Positions 20,770 to 32,712 of a DNA stretch of 64,000 nucleotides are shown in pieces (positions within the stretch are counted from its first letter, which is position 1; every line of letters starts with the position of its first letter). The DNA lies in assembly GCA_003194525.1 (NCBI GenBank), contig NBIV01000012.1, positions 124,001 to 188,000 on the forward strand. Reading direction: 5' to 3'. The notes below the pieces were generated by a model. The model was not told where the DNA came from. It did not search any database and saw only the letters and a list, made by a program, of their open reading frames with translations. The stretch comes from Gracilariopsis chorda. Taxonomy: Eukaryota; Rhodophyta; Florideophyceae; Gracilariales; Gracilariaceae. Made by a program: the position numbers and the translations under genes.

Positions 20770-22312
20770 TTTGGACGTAAAAAGCTGGACAAGAAAGCTG
20801 TGTGGAAAGATTGCGTATGTCAAACGGGATCTTATTGGGCTGGGTGCGTTTAAAACCATAGCATCATCGATGAACGCTCTACCAGATGCACCGAGCAAGA
20901 AACATCTATGTGCACATGTTTCGCAATGGTTTCATGTAGAGTTAGACAGACGCTGTGTGAGTGCAGTGTCTACGGGTATCGGAAACTTGAGGTGGGCAAC
21001 ATTGGTAAAGCAATCGCAGACCACAAAAATTTGTGGCTGCAGAATTATTAGAGCAGCGTGAAGGTTTATAAAAAACTGATGTAGTGACTCAACGATCTAT
21101 TGATCGCAAAGGACTCCTGTGAATAGGAACGTGTTCCACCACATATGTCTACATTGACTGGATAGGATCATTTGTTTGGCGCGCGGAACATTCAATTTGC
21201 TTTTGTATTAGTGCCTCACGACTAAGGCAATACGAGCAGCCAGAGATATGTTGAAGGTACAGAAAGAAGGGCAAGGTGCGGAAGAGCGCAAGAAGTTCGC
21301 TCAGAGTAGGATAGTCTGTTGTTGTCCTTATGGATAGTGGCCCGCAGCAGCGCGCAAAGGGTAGCTTTCTGCGCCCTGTGTTCACGGTATTTATTCACGG
21401 CCAACCGTCTTCCACAAGCTTGGGCAAAGCGGATTCACGCTCGCAATGGCGTTTCCCAATGCCCAAGGGAAAGCCAGGTGCGTCTGCAAACGCATTCCGT
21501 GATTGGCCAGCACACCAACAGAATGGACGGTAAGCTCTTCATAGCGGAAGAAGCTCCTCACCCTCCGCAGGCCCACTTCCCTGGTCAACGTACTTAACCG
21601 AAAACGGCGGAGGCGTTCCACAGCACACATTTCACTCCGTAGGGGAGCACCCCTCGCGAGCACAACCGAAGAGAACCACAGAACGAAGCCCAAGACTTGC
21701 CATCAGTTGGTTGGACAAAATCCCAGCCAATAGCATGCCGTCTACGTACTTGTCACATAATGGTTCGGCAGAAATAATGCTCATCGCTCAGTGAAAAGCG
21801 GAAATTTCTAACCATGTTGCAGCGAGAAGTGCCTGTGATTGGCTGATGAAAAGCTGTCCAGCACGTCAAGCGCACGGTGCGAGTGCAACAGCGAATCTCG
21901 GCGGAACAGCGCGACGGCGATTCTACTGTGCTTCCCCGCCAAATCGCCCACTCTGCAGCACTGAGGCTGCATTCCGAGTTGACACACTGTGCCGTCATTA
22001 GTCGTCTCCACCGTCGAGATCTCCGTTTTGGCCGCCGACCCCATTCCCCAGCTTTTCTATCGCGCAACGGCCCGCCCCCCCCCCCCCCCCTCTCCCTAAG
22101 CCCACTTAACCGTCTTTCTCGACCTGCTCTCATCTTCTGCATTTCCATTTCATGTCCACATACATCGTTTTATCTCGCCGTACTTGCTTTTAGCATTCGC
22201 TCCACTTCTATCAACCACCTAACTGTTCCCTTTTACTTATCCACACATCGCCCGGTTTAACAGCTGTGCCGAGTTTGAAATTCTTCCCACCCCGCAACAA
22301 ACCTTCGAGAAC
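20770..22312. promoter_or_regulatory. Divergent promoter region with CCAAT-type boxes and a C16 tract
   Basis: Separates two head-to-head genes. ATTGG/CCAAT motifs occur near 21500, 21724 and 21838. A run of 16 C at 22075-22090 is followed by a pyrimidine-rich leader to the ATG at 22313. No coherent open frame was found. Confidence 0.5.
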
Positions 22313-23479
22313 ATGCGCATCATTCCTTTATTCGGAGGCAATCGCCAGTCAAATCTACATGATTCCCACGAGAAGACCCACCATCTCCGTCCCGTCTACA
22401 CCAAACCTATCCCGCCCGCCACATCCTTCAAACTAGCAAAGACTGCAATCACCACAAGTAACGATGTACAAACACTCGCCAATCAAAAACAATTTGCATC
22501 CCTCATAGCCGGCGGAATAGCCGGATCCTTCTCAGCCACGATAACCTGTCCCATGGAGGTTGTCAAGACACATTTGCAAGCATCAAGAGGAGGTTCCGAA
22601 GTCGCTCTAGCAGCAAAAGGACCCTTCTCTATTGCCCGAAATATCGCTCGTGTGGAAGGCTTCAAAGGCTTCTTCCGAGGTTTGATGCCTACTATAATTG
22701 GCATTCTTCCAGCTCGTGCAACCTACTTTTGGGCGTACGCAACAACAAAGTCTACGTTGAGCTCTCGTTTTGGTGAAAGCCCCGTTGTTCACATGCTTTC
22801 AGCAGCAGCTGCTGGGATTTCATCAAACACATTGACCAACCCAATTTGGCTAATGAAGTCGAGAGTGCAGCTTCAAGCAGGAGCTTCCGCCAGTAATCCA
22901 ATGGTGTACCGGGGTTATCGAGACGCTATGGTAAGAATACTCCGCGAGGAAGGTATTCCCGGTTTCTTCAAGGGCCTAACCGCCTCATACTGGGGAGTAA
23001 CAGAGGGCGCACTCCATTTTGTTGTTTACGAGAGGATCAAGGCCAAGCTCATCGCTGACAACCGCAAGAGAATTGCACGCGGAGACTATCTGAAAAAGAA
23101 TGCCCCAGCACCGGACCCAGAACGACTCACGTCTTTGCAATACCTTACTGCCGCCGCGGTTTCCAAACTGATTGCTTCTATGGCCACTTATCCACACGAG
23201 GTTGTCAGACTCAGGATGAGAGAACAGCCCAAGTTTGTTGGAGCAGCTCCCAAATACCGCGGGATGATCCAATCCTTACGACTGATCGCTCGCGAAGAAG
23301 GGAGAAAAGGTCTCTACGCAGGAATGGGAACACATTTGGCACGTGTTGTTCCGAACGCTGCATTGATGTTCTTTACGTATGAAGTGGTCGTCAAGTGGAT
23401 CGAGAAAAGGCAGGAAGGTCGTGTCAGCACCGCCAAGCAGGCAAGAAGCGGTAACTCGAAAGAATCGAAAACGCTATAA
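22313..23479 (+). CDS. Mitochondrial carrier, SLC25A33/36 (Rim2) pyrimidine nucleotide type
   Basis: 388 aa from ATG 22313, intronless. Three carrier repeats of about 100 residues each carry the Px[DE]xx[KR] signature: PMEVVKTHLQ, PIWLMKSRVQ and PHEVVRLRMR. The second-repeat TNPIWLMKSR and third-repeat YPHEVVRxRxRE motifs, with SASYWGVTEGALHFVVYE-like sequence before them, are those of the SLC25A33/36 and yeast Rim2 branch. That branch exchanges pyrimidine (deoxy)nucleotides across the inner mitochondrial membrane. The first 60 residues and the basic C-terminal tail extend beyond the core. Substrate is inferred from the branch only. Confidence 0.9.
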   Translation: MRIIPLFGGNRQSNLHDSHEKTHHLRPVYTKPIPPATSFKLAKTAITTSNDVQTLANQKQFASLIAGGIAGSFSATITCPMEVVKTHLQASRGGSEVALAAKGPFSIARNIARVEGFKGFFRGLMPTIIGILPARATYFWAYATTKSTLSSRFGESPVVHMLSAAAAGISSNTLTNPIWLMKSRVQLQAGASASNPMVYRGYRDAMVRILREEGIPGFFKGLTASYWGVTEGALHFVVYERIKAKLIADNRKRIARGDYLKKNAPAPDPERLTSLQYLTAAAVSKLIASMATYPHEVVRLRMREQPKFVGAAPKYRGMIQSLRLIAREEGRKGLYAGMGTHLARVVPNAALMFFTYEVVVKWIEKRQEGRVSTAKQARSGNSKESKTL

Positions 23480-24263
23480 CTGAAAAACGCCTTTCAAGGG
23501 CTCTTTTTTCTGAGACTCACATGCCGTGCTGGGCTGTCCAGGACATTCCTCACCCGAAGTGTGTTTCCACAGCCTCTGCATCGCCGCTTGATGTAGATCC
23601 AGGATAACTATCACAGGAACTTAAGAGACTGGATCTCGAAGGCCTTGTCCTACACAAGGTCAACATCGTGTAAAGGACGTTACTGTCATCCCTTTTGCCT
23701 TGAGGCTCATGCCCAAATGCGTGCCAACCGTCATTCTTCCTTGTTTCTTTCTTTGGGCTTGAAGTAAAAGGGTTACTGCGACTTGTGCAAGCTTTCTCAA
23801 CGTCAAGTGCCGCGCTGGTTTGTTCTGCTGTGCATGTGTACGTAGACCTCATCACTTCAAACACCAAACAAAATATGGCGAGTTTAGCAACTGTTTAATG
23901 TTTTATAAGACTTTCTGATGCTGTATACTAGATGCTGTCTATGTTCATCGACCCAATGAGTTCATTCGTCAGCCGACGCAAAACTCTGCGGCTATCATCA
24001 CTACTGCCATTTGATTGCCACACCAAAAATGCAGACAAACACGAAGCAAGAGTGTGCGTCTGGTGAACTACCTCAGCAACTGCCGCAGCCATCGGCAGTA
24101 AAAGTTATGTTAGCTTCCCTTCTGGTTTATACAATCCGCGAAGGAGACACCAGACTTCCCAGTCAGTCCAATCGACAAGTCAGCCAGTTTCTCCTTCGCA
24201 GAACCCGACACTTTTCCATGATACCCGGCGCTATGAAATAATAGTTACGCTGATGATCCGTAC
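23480..24263. other. Intergenic, convergent 3' ends
   Basis: Contains the 3' flanks of the carrier gene (+) and the PI4K-like gene (-). Only short unrelated open frames are present. Confidence 0.5.
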
Positions 24264-26459
24264 TTACGACGACCCGGTTTCCCACATCATCATATCTATC
24301 GGAGCGACCGGGGAAGACTTGCGTTCCTCCTTGAACAAAGGCGACAGAGAACTGAGGTTCACACTAGGTACGTCCCGCCCCGCTCGGCTCTTCTCCGGAC
24401 CCCTTGTTCCTACACCACTTTCGAAGGGTATATCATCCAGAGTAGAGCCAACCAATTCGGGAATGGCTATTCTATCTATGCTTCCATCGTTGATAGGTAT
24501 CTGAATCGGTGGCGCACGGATTGCAGTCTGAGAGTATTGCGGCAACTGTGCCTCCAGCGAGTGTGCTCCAAACCGATTCCCACTGGGCACCGGCATAGGT
24601 GACGTAACAGGAGAATTGGTAGGAACTAGACGAGGCATCTCCAAACGAGGCATATCCGCTTGAATTAGAAGAGTATGTAAAGGCTTGGCCCCAATCCCAA
24701 GTCCTCCGAACTCCGGAATCGAGCGAGCACGGGACAGTCCACGCCCAACCTTTCGGTCTGGCGTGGTCGACGCGCCCTCTTCCTCCTTCTGAGCAGCAAC
24801 TCGAGCCACGACGTTTTGAATCCTTCGTCCGGCATATTTTACAATGTAGTCTTCAATATACGACTCGTGCACGTTAATGGCACTCATACTTTGGTGACGT
24901 CGATGAATCGGTTGTTCCCCAGAACCCTTCTTCAGTTCATTCACTTCCTCTGCCAGATGACGCTCCCTAGCGCTTCCAGCCTCTTCTGCCTCAATCATAA
25001 TCTTCTCCAGCTCAGACTTCGAATACGGATCCTCGCGACGAGTGTAGATCAGAAGTCCAATGTCGTACAACGTCAGACCCGCGGCAACTCCTTTCTGCAA
25101 CAGCATCGTAGCCACCTTGAGAGCACGAAGGGAGCCACCCCTCAGCTTACCGTCCAGTTCCTCATACAAGATGTGAGCCTCAGAGTCCGCATCAAGACAC
25201 CCGATATAAGCCTTGGCACGCTCAGACAACGGTTCCCGAATCATGGGCCAGTCCATCCAGACTGGCCACGGCACAGACTGCACCACATCCGGAAGAATGT
25301 ATCCGTGGTCAATCGGCACGAGATCGTAACGCCTGTTGGACGAGTTAGAGCGTGTCACTAGGATATTGCCACCATGACGGTCATGGTTAAGGGTGCGAAC
25401 ATCCAGTATAGCGATGCGGTGCACTTGGTCGCGGTCAAAGACACCCGGCCCGTAGTCATCAGCATCTCCAACATTCTCAACGTAAACCTGAAAAGCACCC
25501 ATCTTGGTACGTAGGTGAGAGCCGTCCTCCTCCTCCTCTTCCTCTGCACCAGGTACAGAATCGCCGTCCACAACAAAGTCCTCCTCAGAATAGTACGGTT
25601 CCCCAGTATCAGAAGAGAAAGACCTTCGGCTCGGCGCGTTGTGCTCGTTGACATTCTTCTCTGGAATTTCCGAAGAGAAGTTGCACATAGCCAAGGCAGT
25701 TTGCGGCACCCGGGCGAAGCGATCATGGTCCAGTAGATACGCGGCCACTTCCTTGTAGGCACCTTCACCCGGGTAAAACCCGGAGGCGCGAGAGAAACGA
25801 GAATCAAACTCAGAATCCGAGCTCAGAGAAGCGGTGCGCGCAAAGGTGTGACCAACGCCGGGAGACCTCGGGTTTGGAGAAGTGACTCCAAATGCCGGCC
25901 CCAGGGAGAAGTCCAGGTCACTCGGTATACCAGGGGATCCTGCCGAGTAGGCCAACGGTATGGTAGTGGGTGACATTTCAATATCCGTAGCCTCCTCGTC
26001 AACGGGTTTGAAGACGCACAAGACAGCCCCCCGGCTCTCATTGCGGCGGATGAAATAGGTGCCACTGACACCCTCCCTGGGAGGTCGTTCGGCGCGGGCA
26101 CTACCATTGTGAAAGGCGGTCTTCACCTCGGCACTAGCGGCCGCAATCTCTGAGAAGTCCCAAGGATCAAAACGAGTGGTCTTGCGTGGAGCTCGAGAAG
26201 CAGAAATGCTTGAACGACTTCCATTCTGCCATTTCCTAGCGGCACGGGAAACGAGTTCGACCGACGGGCGCGGGGGCCAGGCTATGGTAGCGAGATCATC
26301 CTGCGAGGAGCGAACGGCAAGAGCGGGAGCGGGGGACTTGGGTGTGTAGAGGGAGTGACGAGAGGGTAGGCTAGTGCCCAGAAGTGTAGACGGAGGCGAG
26401 GATAGCGAGGGCGAAAGTGCAGAGGGACCGCGCGGGTGTATCGGAATGGAGGAGGACAT
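24264..26459 (-). CDS. Phosphatidylinositol 4-kinase gamma-type (PI3/PI4 kinase domain)
   Basis: 731 aa from ATG 26459 (MSSSIPIHPRGPSALS); a TTG 29 codons upstream is less likely. The kinase region (about residues 110-500) has a G-TYF-RRN glycine-loop-like start, VFKPVDEE with the ATP-binding lysine, EVAAYLLDHDRFARVPQTA, the catalytic ILDVRTLNHDRHGGNILV, and the metal-binding IDHGYILPD followed by WPVWMDWP. This is the plant-type II/gamma PI4K arrangement. An acidic Asp/Glu-rich insert (DGDSVPGAEEEEEED) interrupts the domain. Typical plant members have N-terminal ubiquitin-like domains; here a Ser/Pro-rich disordered tail replaces them. Several plant gamma members phosphorylate proteins rather than lipid, so the substrate is uncertain. 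Confidence 0.88.
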   Translation of the reverse strand: MSSSIPIHPRGPSALSPSLSSPPSTLLGTSLPSRHSLYTPKSPAPALAVRSSQDDLATIAWPPRPSVELVSRAARKWQNGSRSSISASRAPRKTTRFDPWDFSEIAAASAEVKTAFHNGSARAERPPREGVSGTYFIRRNESRGAVLCVFKPVDEEATDIEMSPTTIPLAYSAGSPGIPSDLDFSLGPAFGVTSPNPRSPGVGHTFARTASLSSDSEFDSRFSRASGFYPGEGAYKEVAAYLLDHDRFARVPQTALAMCNFSSEIPEKNVNEHNAPSRRSFSSDTGEPYYSEEDFVVDGDSVPGAEEEEEEDGSHLRTKMGAFQVYVENVGDADDYGPGVFDRDQVHRIAILDVRTLNHDRHGGNILVTRSNSSNRRYDLVPIDHGYILPDVVQSVPWPVWMDWPMIREPLSERAKAYIGCLDADSEAHILYEELDGKLRGGSLRALKVATMLLQKGVAAGLTLYDIGLLIYTRREDPYSKSELEKIMIEAEEAGSARERHLAEEVNELKKGSGEQPIHRRHQSMSAINVHESYIEDYIVKYAGRRIQNVVARVAAQKEEEGASTTPDRKVGRGLSRARSIPEFGGLGIGAKPLHTLLIQADMPRLEMPRLVPTNSPVTSPMPVPSGNRFGAHSLEAQLPQYSQTAIRAPPIQIPINDGSIDRIAIPELVGSTLDDIPFESGVGTRGPEKSRAGRDVPSVNLSSLSPLFKEERKSSPVAPIDMMMWETGSS

Positions 26460-29400
26460 GATGAGGGCCGGAGGCGGGGAACGAGAACGGGTTGGGGAGT
26501 CCAGATTGAATGGGTGGGGGTAAAGCGCCTGTTCAAAACAAGGCACTTGACGACTGGAAATGGATGTGAAGAGATGGAATAAGCGTCCGGATTGGGATGT
26601 TGTGGAGGCAACTGAGAAGTGAGTGGAGATGCAAATGAGAATGCAATGATTTTTGTGTCGCGGTGTTGTTGGTTCGGGTTGTGGTGTGACGGATGAAAAG
26701 CTGTTACATGATCATGTTCGCCAATCGAATGTAAACGGAATGTATGTATGGCTTGGAGTACGAAGAATGTGGAGATACAAGTTGCTGTACAGTAGCGATG
26801 GGGAAAATGGGTGAGGAGGGAGGGGGGGAAAGGGGGAGGGGGAGGGGGAGGGGAATGGATAGGGAAGGAAGGGGGGAAAAGAGGAAGAAGGGAGAGTAGG
26901 CTAGAGGAGGGGGAGGGGGATGCCAATCGATACCGGGGGTGGAGATTAGAGACGAAGGAACGGTGCTCGCGACACGAGACTTATGTGATGGAGATGCAGA
27001 GAGAGGGGGGTGGTGAGTAGTTCTCCTCGGGCTGGTCACAGACGGATGGGGGGGAGCAGGTGCCAACAGATATGATGTGGTTGCAAGATAGTGGCGCAAA
27101 GGCCGAGGGGGTGGGAGAGGTAAAGCGAGGTTGACGGCAGGTGGATGATGTTTTGGGGGGGGGGGTAGCCGGATGTACGGATGTAGATGGAGGCGCGGAG
27201 AACGGAAGGGTAGGTAGATATAAAGGCCGGGGGGGGGGGGGAGAGGGGGAGAAAAGGGTGGAAGATGAAAAGGGGAGAGGGGTGGGGGACGATGGGGGTG
27301 ACGGTGGAGGGGAAGGTTGGGTGGCGGTGGCGTTGGCGTTGGTAGGAAGGGCGGGTTGGGGGAAAGAGAGGCAACGGGGAGGAGCGCAGTGAGGGCGAGC
27401 AGAGCGGGCGGCTAGTGAAGTACAATAACGCGAAGAACGGCAAAGGGGGCACGGGAACGGTGCGCAGGGCCAGCGCAGCAGCGGCGCAGGCAAACGAGCG
27501 GTGGTACAAAGCGCTCGATCTCACGCCCAAACGGCTGCGCGCGACATGGCGCTCGCGCGTGCGTGCCGGCACGCACGTTCCACCGCACCGCCAGCGCGCT
27601 TCTGGAAGCGGACATGCGACTGACCGTTGGCACGCGCCCGCGCAAACGGCCGCCTGCTTTCGGCCCGCCGCCGCTGCCCCGATGTAAGGCGAGGTTACAC
27701 GCGTCTCACACGCGGCCCCGCCCCCAGCCGCACGAGCTGCGGCGTGATGCCCGCTCACGCACACGCCCGCAGAGGCGTGTAAGGCTAATTGTCCGCTCGG
27801 TAGCACCCGGATGCTTCACACGCGCGCACACTTCGCGTGGCGATGACAACAGCTGGTGGCATTTGTGCCGCCTGCGTATTGGACGTGCCATTGCTGCATA
27901 TGAAACGCCACGCTGTGCGAGTGCGCGCACCCCATGCGCCGTCCGACCCGTGCCCACTTGCCCTCATCGTCCGGTCTTGCCCCGATCTCGCCATCACAAC
28001 CAACCCCCCTTCTTCACACTTCTCCATGTGTCTCCGTTTCTTTTTCGCCACGCTTTCCCCATCACCTCGCCGCAAAAAGTGTCGCCCTTCGTCAACGTCC
28101 GCATGTATTCATCCCGCCTGAAACGTGTGCAAAATGATTCGTCCCTGAGCATCGCGCGCCCTAATTCTACCCAACCTGACCGTACGGCCCCCCAAAATTA
28201 TCGCTCTTCCCCAACCCCCCCCCCGTCATGTTCCGTACAACGTCGCCATCTTTCGGCGCCCGCGAGCTTCATCGTATCACCTACCGATGGCTACTAAATT
28301 ACCGATAACTTGAGCTTTCTTGTCCGCTTTCGCTCACTTCTATGTTGCTGCCTGACATGTTGTCATGCATCTGGCTCGGATACACCAAGGAAAAATACCT
28401 CGTAGGATAAGAACACCACATGCGTGGACCAGAAACGACACCACTGTGCTTCGCGTCCACCTTGATGCCCCCTTGCAACCGCCCCACCAAGAACAACTTG
28501 CCCAGTGTCAGCACTTATGCACTATGTCTTTCGGTCCGTAACCTTGCGCAGGCTGGTGCATTACTGCCTGCCCTAGCTGAACCATGCCATTGGTACTATA
28601 GATCTCGTCAATCGCTTGCTACAACTTTGATCATTGCACACTCATCAGCGCGCACCCCATGTTGCTGTCTTCCTCACCGACAACACGTCCAATGCCCGAA
28701 GCGCCTTGTCTCCATCGCATTTGTTTCATCTCCGCGTGCAGCTGCTGCACAGCACCAGTATCTCAAAGCTCGACCAGAATGTTGTACAGTAATTTAATGC
28801 AGCTCGCAACCAACCAGCACACGCTTCGTCCCTCCCCCATCATCATCAAAGAACAGCCGTCATCACTCATCATCCGCGATCATACCCGTATCTTATCACA
28901 TCAACCGCTCCACACACCAATCACCTCTCCTCCGTGTTGATCCCTCTCCAAGTCGCCTCGAAATAGTGCGCCCAAACCAGCTGCAGTTCAAGCCATATCA
29001 TAGTCAATCGATTGCCACCTTTCGATTACACCACGTGAAGCGCACAAAATACAAGCACGTGTGCACAAATCATGGAGAACAAGGGGCCCGTCCGGTCCTC
29101 CCCTCCGCGCACGCACTTGCGTTGTGCAGCGAGCGCCGGTAGCCGGGGCCTACTTGGGTAGCCGCATCCGCGACAGCTAAGATTTGCACGCTTGTTGCGG
29201 TTGCTTCCAGCGTGGAAGCATTGTTTCAGGCTGTGGACAGTGCTCCGTGCGTCGCTGCGCCGTTGGGCAATGGAGCTGAGCTGTGTGAATCATGTGTCTT
29301 GCAATGCCCATGCATCCCCCCATCACTCTAGCGCTTTCTTCTAGAAGATACAGTGACTCGTCTTCACACCCCCTCACTTGGCCCCCTTCCTATCTTCGTA

Positions 29401-30139
29401 GCACCAAACTTGCATCGCCCTTGAACCCCTCCCCACGGTATCTATCGCAAAGAGAAAGGCTTATCCTTCTGGAAGTTACTGCCTCTTCTTCATTCGTTAT
29501 ACATATGTGCCGTTCCACTCAACGAGCACTCCCCCAAGCACTTCGCTGCGCCAACCAGACAAGCACACGTCCACTCTCCAAACCCTCACGTAGAGTTACG
29601 GGTATGAACATTCATGCGTAGATACGTATCTGCGCAGACACTGTTATGCCTACTTCCTTGCGTCCTTTTTCGCCTCGCAGCCTTGCGTTCTATCATACAG
29701 CTCAACCTGCCCTCGTTTTCGTTCACGAAACTTTCAGTGCTGCTGTTGAAGTTTGCGATACATATAAGCTACAGTAGGACAGCTAGTTCACCGCTTCAGC
29801 TACGGGCGACGTCCGCATTAGCAGCAAAACCGGGAATAACGTAACCCTAATATAAATGTAGCAGACCCTAGTCGCAGAGCAAGGGACACGAGCTCATATA
29901 AACACACACACACACGCAAATGTAGCCGCCCATCTACATCATCACCGTTCTGCTCCCGATCTGTGCTCATCACCTTGCGCTGTAGGATACAAAGGGTTAA
30001 AAGGTTACAGCGAGAGACATTACTGCCCATTTTCATCCGCACTTCAAATCACGACCTTTCGACAAAGCTTCGAGCGCATTAACTAAAAGGGCCGATTTCA
30101 TCCAAGATTAACAACTCACAATCTCAACGCGTTTGCTTA
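26460..30139. other. 3.7-kb gene-poor region including the PI4K promoter and a CpG-rich block
   Basis: 26460-27420 is G-rich on the plus strand, so C-rich in the PI4K sense, with a run of 13 G at 27229-27241; it is the likely leader and promoter. 27420-27960 is CpG-rich and contains ATTGGACGTGC (27878-27888), also found at 1234-1244. From 28080 onward I see only short open frames without domains. A CA dinucleotide tract lies near 29906-29919. No tRNA or rRNA was recognised. Confidence 0.5.
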
Positions 30140-30890
30140 TTAGTCCTGTTTCTTTTTGTTGGTTTCATAGCCCGCGGCAGCACCTGATTCAACGAGATCC
30201 TCGCCTACAACGCACAAAACAACTTCCACTCGATAAGTTAACATTAACTTAGCAAGCCCACTGTACCCAGGGAACAGACCACGCAATATCGAAACTCTCT
30301 TTGCCACCACAAACTGTACAAGCCTGTCCTGTCCGGCTCTGGCTTCAACAGTTCCTGGTGCGCGTGTGCCTCCTCCCGTTCGACCATCATCCCCAACCAC
30401 AATGATTTGCTCTAGACCTACAGGTCAAGCGCTCTCGTGCTGGGACAAATGCATCAAAAGATCCTAGAACAAGTGGCTCAACTCGCCAGTTGCGTACTGT
30501 AATCGAAATCTGCCGATCTCCCACATTGATTATCGACCACATTTCGCGTATATGTTCGTCAGATTTTAAGAGAGGCAAATGCACTCTCTCTTTGACACCC
30601 GTCCAGTTTGCAGCCTCACACAGCCGAACATGCGTCACGAGTGCGGAATGCGACCTGCGCGACACGTTGACCAATTCTTTATCCTTGAAGCAGCTATCAA
30701 GGGCATCCGACACACCGGCAAAGCATGAGAAGTTGTCACGGTCAAACAAGTCTGAAGCAATGAGATTATGAAACAAGCGTCTCCCTGTTCCAACGAGATC
30801 TATCTGCGATCGATTCAGGTCTGTGCTGCGTGTGCTTCGCAACTCTTTTCGAGAAGAGATTCTAGTACTGCGAAAATCGCGAGAGAACTC
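30140..30890 (-). pseudogene. Decayed protein-coding remnant of unknown family
   Basis: Two overlapping coherent minus-strand frames cover this stretch. One (to about 30387) contains KERVHLPLLKSDEHIREMW and VGDRQISITVRNWRVEPLVL. The next (to 30140) contains EQIIVVGDDGRTGGG and ends GYETNKKKQD. They appear to be one protein broken by a frameshift near 30410. No ATG is found before an upstream stop, so the 5' end is missing or spliced. Composition is protein-like in both parts, but no known domain is recognised. It may be a dead host gene or part of an old mobile element. Confidence 0.4.
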
Positions 30891-32712
30891 CGAACGACTT
30901 TCTCGTTGTCATGCTTCAAGACGACGTAAAGTTGGCTTTCTGCCTCGAGGATGCTCGTCATGCTTCAGACTGCTCAAGACAACTACGCATTATTATTTTT
31001 AAAGTTGTATTGAATTGTTTCGGAGACTACATCATACTGAAGGGACCATCTTCATAAGCTCATTACGAATGAGCTTACTGCGGTGTCAGGAGATAACCTA
31101 GTGCAAATCTCTTTGGGTTTCTTGGCAGCTTTTGTTGATCAGTCATTACAGCTTGGGAACAACGGCTCACCGCCACAAGTTGCAACATTTGGTAATCGGC
31201 CAACTCAGGCGAACCCTATCCATCCAACCCTTATTGAACTTGCCATTGATGGCTGTTTTCCTGAGTGAGCCAGTGCCAGGACCGGGCATCGATGAGATGC
31301 CAACCGCCCGCTGACTAACTTGTGCACAGTTCGCTGCGTAAGTTGAAACTCGGGTCAACGGTCAAGATTGCCGCAAGCCAGTCTATAGACCTCATTCATC
31401 GATACAAAGGGCTCAGAGAGCGAAGGCGTTCCAAGAATGGAAGACGATTCCAATGCGTCTGCTGATGAAGGGTTACCACAGATTTCACAAAGTCTCACAA
31501 ACCACTTGTCGACAAAGCACACATGGGCCCTTCTGCAAACTCGAGGTTTAGTTTCCTGGGGCTACTGTACTAGGGTTAGAAAAGAGGATGATCTCCTCAA
31601 GCCTATTCAAGATATAGTGCTGATCGTCAGGGAAAGAAATTGCTGCGATCAGATGACCGAAGGCGAGCACCAGTATTGTTTTGAATTTTCATCTAGTGTT
31701 AAATGAAGATGCCCTCACATCAAATGTGATATCGACATAGCGCATCCGTATAGGAGCGATGCGTAGCTAGAAGTATCATTTACGTGGACGGCTTCCCGCT
31801 AGCTTGTCATCCCAAAATGTCTTTAGAACACTCGCGGAATGCGTTGAAAAGAATAACGACACCTCTAGTAGTGACGCAGAGCTACTGGGGTGTGGCGGCC
31901 ATACCGGAGACACTGGGATACTCTTCCAAAATCGGCCGGCAGCGTTGGAAGTTTCCTTGAGGTCCCTCTGATTGTGAAGTACTGTATTAGACTTGGATGT
32001 ACGGTGTTCGTGGTGACGACAGTGTTCACAAAAAGGAAACGACAGAATTTTTGCAACATGGTGGTCATCACGCCTGGCTAACAGAGACGGCGTACGTTTC
32101 TAAGTGATCAAAAGGAACTGAGAAGACGGACATGGGATTATATGACAGTGAGTAACATGTCTTTGTACTTAATATAGTTCTTACACCTGGTCGTAAAGGG
32201 TTACTGCTACCCTTCGTACGTCAAGGACTTGCATCGAAGCCGGTGTAAAGTTCAGTTGATTTTGGGATGCTCTTGTGGTGCTGTGGCGGGAAAACCACAG
32301 CTCTCCACCACAAGGGCATCGAGTTTGAGTGTTAGTCTAAGCCAAAACATCTTTGCAATGTGGGTATCTGTGATGGTAAACGTAAGACGCTAAACGATGT
32401 ATAATGTATCGACAGGATACGAAAGACGCGATGGTACGATGGAGCACAGAGTACAAGGATACATTCGTATCTTTGGGGCGAGTAAGCCTCATCTGGAGTC
32501 GAAAGGCTAGTCTTTCAATGTAGACCTTGATTTCTGATCCTCTTGAAGAAGCGAAAAGCTTTTCGCTCTCCAGATTCCCAAATTGATGACCCCTTCTGTG
32601 TTTCGAGCTACGCATTGGGCTCTGACGGGAACACATCGTTTCGTGGAACGGTCCCCTACCAGTGCCGCTAAAGCCAGCTCTTGCTCAGCTTCGACGTTCA
32701 GAGCGAGCTGAG
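30891..32712. other. Gene-poor stretch with repeat-like debris
   Basis: Short frames only. Around 31330-31680 a few peptides (KLKLGSTVKIAASQSIDLIH; DRQGKKLLRSDDRR) faintly recall Tc1/mariner helix-turn-helix sequences, but not well enough to call. A clear hairpin at 32266-32320 is listed separately. Confidence 0.35.
32266..32320. repeat. 55-bp hairpin with two-step stem
   Basis: The outer arms GATGCTCTTGTGGTG and CACCACAAGGGCATC pair over 15 bp with one mismatch. An inner stem CTGTGG / CCACAG follows. This is a compact foldback in otherwise featureless DNA. It could be a tiny inverted-repeat element, a 3'-end hairpin or a small-RNA precursor; nothing distinguishes these. Confidence 0.5.

Noticed and set aside
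27036-28297. Long open frames on both strands in the CpG-rich block upstream of PI4K
   Set aside because: Arg/Pro/Ala-rich readings in several overlapping frames, as expected from high GC; no domain or splice pattern.
31330-31720. Possible Tc1/mariner transposase remnant
   Set aside because: Only two short peptides resemble helix-turn-helix regions, in different frames; too weak to call a family.
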